This document shows positions 52,262-60,489 of a stretch of DNA of 64,000 bases, piece by piece. A model generated the notes under the pieces. That model was not told the DNA's origin. It did no database searches and saw nothing but the letters and a program-made list of their open reading frames with translations. The stretch is taken from contig CALAPY010000041.1 in the NCBI GenBank assembly GCA_937891015.1, positions 1-64,000 of the forward strand, given 5' to 3'. Numbering within the stretch: the first letter of the stretch is position 1; each line of letters opens with the position of its first letter. The translations under genes and the position numbers were made by a program. The stretch comes from UBA2108 sp002713215. GTDB lineage: Bacteria > Bacteroidota > Bacteroidia > Flavobacteriales_G > Salibacteraceae.

Positions 52262-54907
52262 TTATTCAACCACCAGAACGGTGTGTGATTCAATAGAATC
52301 ATCTAAGCTATGCAATTTAAAAAAATACAGGCCTTCCGATAAATGAATCACCTGACCCTGGTATTCATCAATTCTCTTTACTTCCCTACCTGACTGATCA
52401 AATATCATCACTTCAATTTGTTTTTCGTACTTACCATCGATTTGGATTTGCCCGTTTGATGGATTAGGAAAAACAATAAAATTATTTCCACTCTGTACTT
52501 CGTGAATTGAAACATTGCCGGCAACTAAGAAGGTGTCTCTTACTTCACATCCAAGGCTATCGGTTACTGTTAATCGATAGATGCCACGTTCCAACAAGTC
52601 GTCCAAATCTTTAGTGCCTGGATCTGTAAACCCATCAGGGCCTTTCCAATGGTAGGTATAAGAAGGATTACCACCAAATGCGGTTACCTTAATAGAAGCG
52701 GTACCGCCTGTATCAGTTACAACTCCAGACACACCAAGAGAATCAGCTCCTTTAACAACAAAAGAATCAGTAAGCAAACAATTGTTTGAATCACTAACTG
52801 TGAGATGATAGGTTCCTGTTTTTAATGATTCAACAAATGGTCCATTGAGAGAATTATCACTCCACTTGTATTTAATGGTTCCATAACCTCCCCTTACCTG
52901 AGCGTGAATTGAACCATTTTGATCAGCAAAACACAAATTATTTTCTACTGTGGAACTCATTGACAAAGCTTCGTATGGGCCACTGATTTGGTAATTGAAA
53001 ATTGATTTACATCCATTTCCGGAAGCGTCGGTAACCGTAACGGTATAATTGCCCGTTACCAATTTTTGGCGAATGGTATCCGAATTTCCGTCCGCCCAAA
53101 GTACTTGGTAGGGTGCAATTCCATTGGTTACGCCAATTTTAAGGTAACCCGAACTATCACCAAAACACTGCTCGTGTTTAATTGAATCTAAATTTACTGC
53201 CAGGCTGCTGGTATCTGCCAATGTTAGTACCTGCGAACGATTACAACCAAGCGTATCAGTCACCGTTACAGAATAGGTTCCTGACCCAACACCATTGATC
53301 GCACTCAATCTCGAATAACTCGCATTTGGCCCCCACTGATATCTATAGGGTGCTGTTCCTCCTGTTGGGTTTAGAAGAATTTGGCCATTTTTCACATTAC
53401 AAGTGGACTTGGTAACAGAAGCGTTTAACTGCACCTGACCACAAGGACTCCCCTTAATATTTAGTTTTACAAAAGGCAAATAATCTACAGGACCAAAACC
53501 AGAACCGGCATTGGCATATACTAGTTTTTCTTTAACAGGGTTGTCGCTAACCCCCAATACAACTTGTTTCCCACGAGCTTTTATACCCACAAAATACTTA
53601 CCGGGAACCAGAACCGAACGTGGTATTTTAAAGGTAACCCAATCTCCAATATGCTCCTTTTGCAGCCTAATGTTCTCGTTGATTTGCGGAAATGTATCCT
53701 TTACCTTGTCTTGTAAAAATTCACTAAATATCACAACGTCAATAGTGTCTCCAACCTGCGTGTCATCATGCAGATAAACAGAAATTGAAGTCGCAGTATC
53801 AATTGCTGTGATTTCGATGAGAGATAGAATATCATAGTTTTTACTAGGGCCATACCAAAACCCTCGATTGGCCTTTTTTTGATTAATTCTGGAATAGATA
53901 GTATCGCTCAGTTCAAGGTTGAAAGCCAGTGTATCGTTGGTTAAATCGTTATCCACCGAGTCTGAAGACACATAGGATTTAAATGTATAAGTTCCTTTTC
54001 CATTGGCCAGTCCAAGATTAGAAAACGTAACGTCTGTTTTAGATGATAAGGAGTCGAACTTGCCCAAATTTGTTTTTATGCTTTGCGTTGTCTGACCAGA
54101 TATTTCTGAGGTAAACACCGCATTAGTCGTAGACTCCTTTGAAATGTTACTGGCTCGAATTGTTGTTTCCAATAGCAAAGAACTCGCATGATTTTTAGGG
54201 ATTATTTTATAAAAATCATTGATAATTTGATCGTTGATCAGTAGACTGTCCAATCGGAGATCCAGTTTGTCAACAGTGTTATACACCTCAATATCATCTA
54301 TTGCCAAACCGGAAGCCCAGGTAGAATCATCGCCATAAACAAATTTGATTTTTGGATTGGAAATACCTGCTCCTGAAATGAGAACCTCATAATCTTTCCA
54401 ATCCTGGTATGAGCCTATTTCAGCAACTTGAATCCAGTTTGACCCGGACTCTACAAAAACTTTAGCAGTTTCGGTTTTTATAACACGATTAAAATAGGCC
54501 GAAAAGCGAAGAACAGCTCCATTTGATCCGTTAAAGGAAATGCTGGGAAGAATTAATTCGTCTTCAGACTTATTGCAATTGCAGTAATCGTCATTGGTAA
54601 AAGCAAATCGAGAACGAACAGGTACTTTAAAAACCTGCCCCAAATTACTATTGGACACATCCCCTCTTTGAAATCCTTTATCCACAGTATCTTTCGACGT
54701 TGTGACAATCCCATTGTGAGGAAACCCATTGCCACTGCTTTCAAAATTCTCACTCCAGATTAAGGAACCCACGGCAGCCAATTTACCGCTTGATTTTACC
54801 TTGGTTTTTTTAATCACCGGTTCAATGATAATCGGTTTCAACCCCTGGGCCTGAAGGACCATTGAGTAAAATATTATGTAGGTTACAAAGAGTAAAATTC
54901 TCATCAT
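52262..54907 (-). CDS. T9SS-sorted surface protein with SprB-like repeats
   Basis: The 881-aa protein has a signal peptide (ILLFVTYIIFYSMVLQAQ). The N-terminal half holds a jelly-roll-like domain (residues about 50-215) with a metallo-domain-like motif ASGLAIDDIEVYN. Four SprB-type repeats of about 75 residues follow at 490-800, each carrying a pattern like GxxPYxYxW..G..T.....L..G.Y.VTVTD..GC. The last 75 residues form a type A T9SS sorting domain (IVFPNPSNGQIQIDG, then LSEGLYFFKLH). SprB repeats occur in gliding adhesins; adhesion is the likely but unproven role. Confidence 0.83.
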   Translation of the reverse strand: MMRILLFVTYIIFYSMVLQAQGLKPIIIEPVIKKTKVKSSGKLAAVGSLIWSENFESSGNGFPHNGIVTTSKDTVDKGFQRGDVSNSNLGQVFKVPVRSRFAFTNDDYCNCNKSEDELILPSISFNGSNGAVLRFSAYFNRVIKTETAKVFVESGSNWIQVAEIGSYQDWKDYEVLISGAGISNPKIKFVYGDDSTWASGLAIDDIEVYNTVDKLDLRLDSLLINDQIINDFYKIIPKNHASSLLLETTIRASNISKESTTNAVFTSEISGQTTQSIKTNLGKFDSLSSKTDVTFSNLGLANGKGTYTFKSYVSSDSVDNDLTNDTLAFNLELSDTIYSRINQKKANRGFWYGPSKNYDILSLIEITAIDTATSISVYLHDDTQVGDTIDVVIFSEFLQDKVKDTFPQINENIRLQKEHIGDWVTFKIPRSVLVPGKYFVGIKARGKQVVLGVSDNPVKEKLVYANAGSGFGPVDYLPFVKLNIKGSPCGQVQLNASVTKSTCNVKNGQILLNPTGGTAPYRYQWGPNASYSRLSAINGVGSGTYSVTVTDTLGCNRSQVLTLADTSSLAVNLDSIKHEQCFGDSSGYLKIGVTNGIAPYQVLWADGNSDTIRQKLVTGNYTVTVTDASGNGCKSIFNYQISGPYEALSMSSTVENNLCFADQNGSIHAQVRGGYGTIKYKWSDNSLNGPFVESLKTGTYHLTVSDSNNCLLTDSFVVKGADSLGVSGVVTDTGGTASIKVTAFGGNPSYTYHWKGPDGFTDPGTKDLDDLLERGIYRLTVTDSLGCEVRDTFLVAGNVSIHEVQSGNNFIVFPNPSNGQIQIDGKYEKQIEVMIFDQSGREVKRIDEYQGQVIHLSEGLYFFKLHSLDDSIESHTVLVVE

Positions 54908-54922
54908 TCAAAGAAAAGAAAA

Positions 54923-54942
54923 AGGGAACGCATTGGCTCCCT
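54923..54942 (-). terminator. Terminator of gcvP
   Basis: On the minus strand, AGGGAGC (54942-54936) pairs with GCGTTCCCT after one G-T wobble, giving a 7-bp stem with a 6-base loop. The stem is followed by a T-rich stretch (TTTTTCTTTTC). It lies about 35 bases after the gcvP stop. Confidence 0.7.
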
Positions 54943-54975
54943 CTTTATTTTATTCGGTATTTCTATTTTATTGGA

Positions 54976-57825
54976 CTATGCTTCAATGTCTTCATAAACA
55001 TCCATTGGAGGACAAGCACAAACCAAATTTCTATCTCCAAATGCATCATCAATGCGAGCTACCGGTACCCAATACTTTTGATGAGCTACCCATGGTAAAG
55101 GATAAGCAGCAGCTTCCCTTGAATAAGGCCTGTTCCAGTTGCTTCCGGTAACTTCTTCGGCTCTGTGAGGTGCATTTTTTAACAGGTTATTCTCCGCATC
55201 GCTTGCACCAGATTCAATGGCAGAAATCTCCTTTCTAATTTGAATTAAGGCATCACAAAAACGATCCAGTTCTTCCTTGCTTTCACTCTCCGTAGGCTCA
55301 ATCATTAGAGTGCCTGCAACCGGGAAAGATACTGTTGGAGCATGGAACCCAAAGTCTATTAACCTTTTTGCAATATCAACTACTTCAACTCCAGCTGTTT
55401 TCTTAAACTCTCTACAATCCAAAATCATTTCATGGGCCACTCTTCCACGATCTCCCAAATAGAGCACATCGTAGTGTTTTTCAAGACGACTCTTCATGTA
55501 ATTGGCGTTGAGAATTGCAATTTCAGTAGAGTTCTTTAATCCTACTTTCCCCAACATTTTTACATATGCATAAGAAATCAATAAAATAGAAGCACTTCCC
55601 CAGGGAGCAGCGCTTACAGCAGAAATTGCATCTTCATTTTCGTTTAATCTAAATGTATGACCAGGAAGGAATTTCACTAAATGTTCTGCAACTCCAATCG
55701 GTCCTACACCCGGGCCACCCCCACCATGTGGAATAGCAAATGTCTTGTGCAGGTTTAGATGGCAAACATCAGCTCCAATTGTAGCCGGATTGGTAAGTCC
55801 CACCTGTGCATTCATATTGGCGCCATCCATATATACCTGACCTCCATTTTGGTGAATAATATCAGTCATTTCCATAATGGGTGCTTCAAACACACCATGC
55901 GTGGATGGATAAGTCACCATTAAGCAAGCTAAATTTTCCTTGTGTTCTTCAGCCTTAGCCCGAAGGTCATCGACATCAATATTTCCGTTTTCTAAACTTT
56001 TTACTACTACAACCTTCATCCCCGCCATAATCGCTGACGCTGGATTAGTTCCATGAGCCGATGAGGGGATTAACGCGATATTCCTGTTCATATCCCCATT
56101 TGATTCGTGATAGGCACGAATTACCATTAAACCAGCATACTCTCCTTGTGCACCGGAATTCGGCTGAAAAGAAATTGCCGAAAACCCGGTAATGGCACAC
56201 AACCACTCTTCCAGGTTTTGAATAACGTGATCATAACCCTGCGTCTGGTCTTTAGGGGCAAATGGATGCAATGAAGAAAACTCGGGATACGAAACCGGAA
56301 ACATTTGTGTTGCAGCGTTCAGTTTCATGGTACATGACCCCAACGAAATCATGGAATGAACCAGCGAAATATCCTTGTTTTCCAGGTGTTTTAAATACCT
56401 CATCATTTCACTTTCCGAATGATAAGAGTTGAATGTAGGATGGGTTAGAAATTCTGATTTTCTGCTTAACCCGGATGGAATTCCGGATTGGGCATCATTT
56501 CTATTTGAAGACGACCCCGCCACTTCTTCAAATATTGAAACAATATCATTTAAATCCTCTTCAAGTACAGTTTCATCAATACTAATGGAAACTTTGCCAT
56601 TGCTATACCAAAAGTTAATCTTCTTTTCTTCTGCCAATGGGCGTACGGAAGACTCTCCTGCCTCAACTACAAGCGTATCGAACCATGAATCGTTCACTAC
56701 GCTGAAACCAAGTGATTTAAGAGCAGCCGCCAGAGAGTTTGTATTTTCGTGAATTTCTCCTGCAATTCTATTTAGTCCTTCAGGACCATGGTAGGTAGCA
56801 TATGCTCCTGCCATATTAGCTAAAAGCGCTTGTGCTGTACAAATATTTGAAGTTGCTCTGTCTCTTTTAATGTGTTGTTCCCTGGTTTGAAGGGCCATTC
56901 TTAACGCTGAACCACCATTTCTATCCTGGGACACACCAATAATTCTGCCTGGAATGAAACGTTTAAACTCTTCTTTTGACGAGAAAAATCCAGCGTGAGG
57001 ACCACCAAATCCCATGGGTACACCAAATCGTTGTGAATTTCCAACAACCACATCAGCACCCCATTCACCTGGAGGAGTCAAATTAACCAAGGCCATTAAA
57101 TCAGAAGCGACAGCCACCATAGCGTTATTCGCATGTGCAGATTCAACAAAGCCCGCATAGTCTTCTACAGCACCTAAATTGTTTGGATATTGTAGCATCG
57201 CGCCAAATGTATTTTCATCAAAAGTGAAAGATTTCCATTCTCCAAAAACCAATTCAATATCCAATGGAAGTGCCCTGGTTTTTAACACATCTACCGTATG
57301 GGCATAGCAGCCATTGTCCACGAAGAAGCGGTTTTTACCTGCTTTCTGATCGGCCCGACTTCTCGCATGAAAAAACATAATCATAGCTTCTGCTGCCGCG
57401 GTAGCTTCGTCAAGTAAGGATGCATTGGACAATTCCATGCCGGTTAAGTCGCTACAAACCGTTTGGAAATTAAGAAGTGCTTCCAATCTTCCTTGAGAAA
57501 TTTCTGCCTGATAAGGGGTATAAGCTGTATACCAACCTGGATTTTCAAACATATTTCGTCTGATCACACTTGGCGTGAGGGTACCATAATACCCCTGCCC
57601 GATATAGGATCGATAAACCTTATTCTTTGACGCAACCTCACCGATGTGCTTAAGAAATTCATATTCAGATATACCGTGAGGAATGTCTAAATCCTCTTTT
57701 AACCTTATTTGGTCTGGGATGGTCTCTGAAATTAGGCCTTCGATTGAATCGACACCAACTTCTTCCATCATTCTGGAAATTGCATTTCCTCTTGGTCCAA
57801 TGTGTCTACCAGTAAAATTTTCCAT
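54976..57825 (-). CDS. gcvP: Glycine dehydrogenase (decarboxylating), P-protein of the glycine cleavage system
   Basis: GcvP (949 aa) decarboxylates glycine on PLP and passes the aminomethyl group to the lipoyl H-protein. It is the single-chain form, fusing the N- and C-terminal halves. The PLP lysine is Lys694 in NLHKTFAIPHGGGGPG. Other matches are the N-terminal FTGRHIGP, GQGYYGTLTPSVI, LGSCTMKLNAA and SSAHGTNPASA. The gcvT and gcvH genes are not in this window. It has its own promoter box and terminator, so it is probably monocistronic. Confidence 0.97.
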   Translation of the reverse strand: MENFTGRHIGPRGNAISRMMEEVGVDSIEGLISETIPDQIRLKEDLDIPHGISEYEFLKHIGEVASKNKVYRSYIGQGYYGTLTPSVIRRNMFENPGWYTAYTPYQAEISQGRLEALLNFQTVCSDLTGMELSNASLLDEATAAAEAMIMFFHARSRADQKAGKNRFFVDNGCYAHTVDVLKTRALPLDIELVFGEWKSFTFDENTFGAMLQYPNNLGAVEDYAGFVESAHANNAMVAVASDLMALVNLTPPGEWGADVVVGNSQRFGVPMGFGGPHAGFFSSKEEFKRFIPGRIIGVSQDRNGGSALRMALQTREQHIKRDRATSNICTAQALLANMAGAYATYHGPEGLNRIAGEIHENTNSLAAALKSLGFSVVNDSWFDTLVVEAGESSVRPLAEEKKINFWYSNGKVSISIDETVLEEDLNDIVSIFEEVAGSSSNRNDAQSGIPSGLSRKSEFLTHPTFNSYHSESEMMRYLKHLENKDISLVHSMISLGSCTMKLNAATQMFPVSYPEFSSLHPFAPKDQTQGYDHVIQNLEEWLCAITGFSAISFQPNSGAQGEYAGLMVIRAYHESNGDMNRNIALIPSSAHGTNPASAIMAGMKVVVVKSLENGNIDVDDLRAKAEEHKENLACLMVTYPSTHGVFEAPIMEMTDIIHQNGGQVYMDGANMNAQVGLTNPATIGADVCHLNLHKTFAIPHGGGGPGVGPIGVAEHLVKFLPGHTFRLNENEDAISAVSAAPWGSASILLISYAYVKMLGKVGLKNSTEIAILNANYMKSRLEKHYDVLYLGDRGRVAHEMILDCREFKKTAGVEVVDIAKRLIDFGFHAPTVSFPVAGTLMIEPTESESKEELDRFCDALIQIRKEISAIESGASDAENNLLKNAPHRAEEVTGSNWNRPYSREAAAYPLPWVAHQKYWVPVARIDDAFGDRNLVCACPPMDVYEDIEA

Positions 57826-57860
57826 ATTCTAATGTGCTAAAAGTCGCATAAAAAAGTCTG

Positions 57861-57868
57861 CAAATATA
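57861..57868 (-). promoter_or_regulatory. Bacteroidota -7 box for gcvP
   Basis: TATATTTG on the minus strand fits TAnnTTTG and lies 36 bases before the gcvP ATG. No TTTG occurs at the -33 position, so recognition may be weak or helped by an activator. Confidence 0.5.
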
Positions 57869-57941
57869 ATTCTAAAGAATGTGAGATTGTACTTGAAAAA
57901 ATCAGGAATAATCCGTTCCTAGTTTACCTACTTTTGAAGCC

Positions 57942-58583
57942 ATGAGAGTAAACCACTGTCTTCGGATTATTTCTTTTGCACTTCTCTGCCTGGCATATAG
58001 CGAAGGGTATTCGCAATCATTTATTCTATTGATGGGAGGACAAAGTTTTGGCGGAAAAATAATTTCAGAAGATGAAGAGCGACTAAAGTTTGAAACCAAA
58101 AAGAAAAATGGTAAAATCAAGTACGTCAATATTTGGTTAGACCAGGTGTTTTCAGTTACAACAGATGGAAAGGAAAAAATCTATTACAAGGTAGATTCTA
58201 CTGATGAAGACATGTATTCTGTGGAAGAAATGAGGCTTTATATTTATGGTCAACAAGATGCAAGAGCTAACCACAAGACTCCACTCCCGGTAATAGTAGG
58301 GTTTTCGGTCAGTGCTGTTCTAGGTGTGTTCCTTGGATCAAAAAATAGCGCCCTGTTAGTTGTAAGTCCGGTTGTGGGAACCCTGGCAGGTAGCTCCACA
58401 CAAAACAACCGCCCAAAGACTAAATATGCCAGGAATGAAAAAGTGCTACAAAGCCCTGCTTATATTGAGGGTTATCGCAAAGGTGCCAGGGGAAAAAAGA
58501 TTTTTAATTCCATTATCGCTTCGGTAGCCGGAGGAATAGCGGGAGGGGTTGTGGGCCTCATCTCAGCCAATAGTCAACCTTAA
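57942..58583 (+). CDS. Exported protein with C-terminal membrane segments, unknown function
   Basis: I do not recognise this 213-aa protein. A signal peptide (CLRIISFALLCLAYSEGYS) is followed by a basic/acidic domain of about 80 residues (GGKIISEDEERLKFETKKKN). Then come two glycine-rich hydrophobic segments (VIVGFSVSAVLGVFLGS and IIASVAGGIAGGVVGLI) separated by a basic loop. The glycine-rich pattern resembles glycine-zipper membrane insertion motifs. It is 5 bases before the UbiA-like gene, so the two are probably co-transcribed. Confidence 0.6.
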   Translation: MRVNHCLRIISFALLCLAYSEGYSQSFILLMGGQSFGGKIISEDEERLKFETKKKNGKIKYVNIWLDQVFSVTTDGKEKIYYKVDSTDEDMYSVEEMRLYIYGQQDARANHKTPLPVIVGFSVSAVLGVFLGSKNSALLVVSPVVGTLAGSSTQNNRPKTKYARNEKVLQSPAYIEGYRKGARGKKIFNSIIASVAGGIAGGVVGLISANSQP

Positions 58584-58588
58584 TTTTA

Positions 58589-59443
58589 ATGAGGCAAATA
58601 AAATCGGTTCTTGACTTTTTTGTTTTTAGTAACATCTATGTCGCCCTTCCGGTTTCGGCATTGGCATGGAGTACCTTCTTATTGTTTGGCTCGAAAGTAA
58701 ATTTCGATATTGTCATTTTTATTTATTGCTCGACTCTATTCATTTACAACGTGCATCGAATTGTTGGTCTGCATAAAATCGAAACCCAATTCTTAAGCCC
58801 ACGGCATACCTGGGCATTAAAGAACAAAGGCATTTTATACCTGGGAATGTTTCTAGCTGCTGCTGGATCTCTTTTCCTGCTCAATCGACTTGAAATTACA
58901 TTTCTATATGTACTGCTCCCTTCCGGAATAATTGCCTTTGGCTATTCAGTGCCCATAATCAAACGAAATGGGAAATATTGGCGTCTACGCGATTTACCAT
59001 TTGCTAAGGTATTTTTAATTAGCCTAACCGTTAGCTATGTAACGGTGTATCTTCCACTGTATGAGTATGCCATAATCGATTGGAGCAATTTAACTATCCT
59101 GGGTTTCTTTTGTACTCGTTTTCTGTTTATTCTGGCCATTACAATTCCATTTGACATACGGGATATAGACTTCGATGCGCCATCTTCCTTAAACACACTT
59201 CCACTCCTTTTTGGAGTAGAAAAAGCAAGAAAACTGAGCATTATATTTTTAAGCCTTTTTGCCGGTTTGGTTCTTTTTCTTTTCCAATCCAGTACATTTT
59301 CCACATTAGCGTTGCTTCTTTCAGCTTTGTTTACGGCCTGGATAGTAAGCTATGCCAAAAAGGAGTCAGGCGAATATTACTACAGCCTGCTCGTTGAAGG
59401 AACTATGATCATCCAATTTGGATTGGTTTGGCTGGTAAGCTAA
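58589..59443 (+). CDS. UbiA-like polytopic membrane protein lacking the first Asp motif
   Basis: This 284-aa membrane protein has about eight or nine hydrophobic segments. FDIRDIDFDAPSSLNTLP in the second half resembles the second Asp-rich motif of UbiA prenyltransferases. The first motif (N-D-x2-D-x3-D) would fall at YNVHRIVGL, where the aspartates are missing. It may bind a polyprenyl substrate without the usual Mg site, or have another role. Its partner gene at 57942-58583 gives no clue. Identification as UbiA-like is moderate. Confidence 0.6.
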   Translation: MRQIKSVLDFFVFSNIYVALPVSALAWSTFLLFGSKVNFDIVIFIYCSTLFIYNVHRIVGLHKIETQFLSPRHTWALKNKGILYLGMFLAAAGSLFLLNRLEITFLYVLLPSGIIAFGYSVPIIKRNGKYWRLRDLPFAKVFLISLTVSYVTVYLPLYEYAIIDWSNLTILGFFCTRFLFILAITIPFDIRDIDFDAPSSLNTLPLLFGVEKARKLSIIFLSLFAGLVLFLFQSSTFSTLALLLSALFTAWIVSYAKKESGEYYYSLLVEGTMIIQFGLVWLVS

Positions 59444-59636
59444 ACTAGCTCCGTAAAGTTGTGTTTAACAGACCTTGTTGCATTACGGGAGAACCTGAGA
59501 CAGACCAATAATCTCGACTTTCAAATCTTAAAACTTTCTTAAAGTTCTGGCTTTCAGCGGCAAATCAACAAACGGAACGAATAACTGAAATGTTATGGGT
59601 TTTTAGCAAATGATTTTATCTCTAAATATCTAAAAC

Positions 59637-60368
59637 ATGAAAACACTTCTCTTTACTTGTATCTTTATTCTGGGAACATTCCTGGGGTATGCTCAATGCA
59701 CTCCGGATCCTAGCAGAATTTCTCCGGGAAACTACACATCCGCAGGTGAAGGCCTTATGAACGATGCTGAAATAAATAAGCCTTATACAGAAACCATCAC
59801 CTTTATTCCTCAGGTTACCTACGACACTTTTGGATTTCCAATTGTAGTCGATTCAATTATGATAAACCAGGTAAAGTCGCTACCCACGGGTCTCTCCTTT
59901 CAAACCAAAAAACTAATGGTAAAAAGAGGAGAAAAAACCTGCATACAAATAAGCGGGACACCTACGGCTGCATCTGAAGTTGGGACGATCGATATTATTC
60001 TTGACCTAACTTATTATGCCAACGGTGGGAATAGCATTAAGCATCCAAAAACGCTAAAACTCGAATTGGTAAAAGAAAAAGCAGTTAGTGTTCCTAAACT
60101 GAAGGATCCCGCAATAACGGTTAAAATATTCCCTAACCCGGTTACCTCGAGAGCTAAGTTTCAAATCACAAATCCAACGCAGGATAATGTATCACTCAAC
60201 GTGTATGATTTGTTTGGAAAAAAGGTTTATGAAAATAAAAACATTGAACTCGATCATGTGAATTCATTCGCATTTGATGGAACAGACTATTCAAGAGGAA
60301 TTTACATCTATCAGCTAACCAACGGTACAGAAAAAACAATAGGTCACATTCTTATCGAAGGCCCATAG
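59637..60368 (+). CDS. Small T9SS-sorted secreted protein
   Basis: The 243-aa protein has a signal peptide ending GYAQ. A mature region starts with CTPDPSRISPGNY and carries a beta-sandwich resembling an Ig-like putative-binding domain (LPTGLSFQTKK, CIQISGTPTAASEVGTIDI). A type A T9SS sorting domain ends it (VKIFPNPVTSRAKFQ, then YSRGIYIYQLTNG). It should be exported and anchored by the T9SS machinery. The ligand is unknown. The 193-base gap upstream contains no obvious -7 box. Confidence 0.8.
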   Translation: MKTLLFTCIFILGTFLGYAQCTPDPSRISPGNYTSAGEGLMNDAEINKPYTETITFIPQVTYDTFGFPIVVDSIMINQVKSLPTGLSFQTKKLMVKRGEKTCIQISGTPTAASEVGTIDIILDLTYYANGGNSIKHPKTLKLELVKEKAVSVPKLKDPAITVKIFPNPVTSRAKFQITNPTQDNVSLNVYDLFGKKVYENKNIELDHVNSFAFDGTDYSRGIYIYQLTNGTEKTIGHILIEGP

Positions 60369-60401
60369 TTCAAACGAGAAATGTGATTTATTGACTGAAC
60401 C

Positions 60402-60438
60402 GTTTAACATCGGGACCTTATAATATCGTATGTTAAAC
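60402..60438. other. Inverted repeat downstream of the small T9SS gene
   Basis: GTTTAACAT (60402-60410) and ATGTTAAAC (60430-60438) are perfect 9-bp inverted arms with a 19-base spacer. AACCGTTTA also occurs directly repeated at 60398 and 60436. The purpose is unclear; it precedes the terminator. Confidence 0.5.
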
Positions 60439-60445
60439 CGTTTAG

Positions 60446-60481
60446 AGAAAAGGGATTGTATCATGGACTGGTCCCTTTTCT
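60446..60481 (+). terminator. Terminator between the T9SS gene and mfd
   Basis: AGAAAAGGGA (60446-60455) and TCCCTTTTCT (60472-60481) form a perfect 10-bp stem with a 16-base loop, followed by TTTT on the plus strand. It ends 9 bases from the mfd stop codon and may act in both directions, better on the plus strand. Confidence 0.78.
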
Positions 60482-60489
60482 TTTTATAC

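Noticed and set aside
57929..57936. TACTTTTG box just before the gene at 57942, which would give a leaderless mRNA
   Set aside because: No -33 element at a proper distance; the match may be chance.
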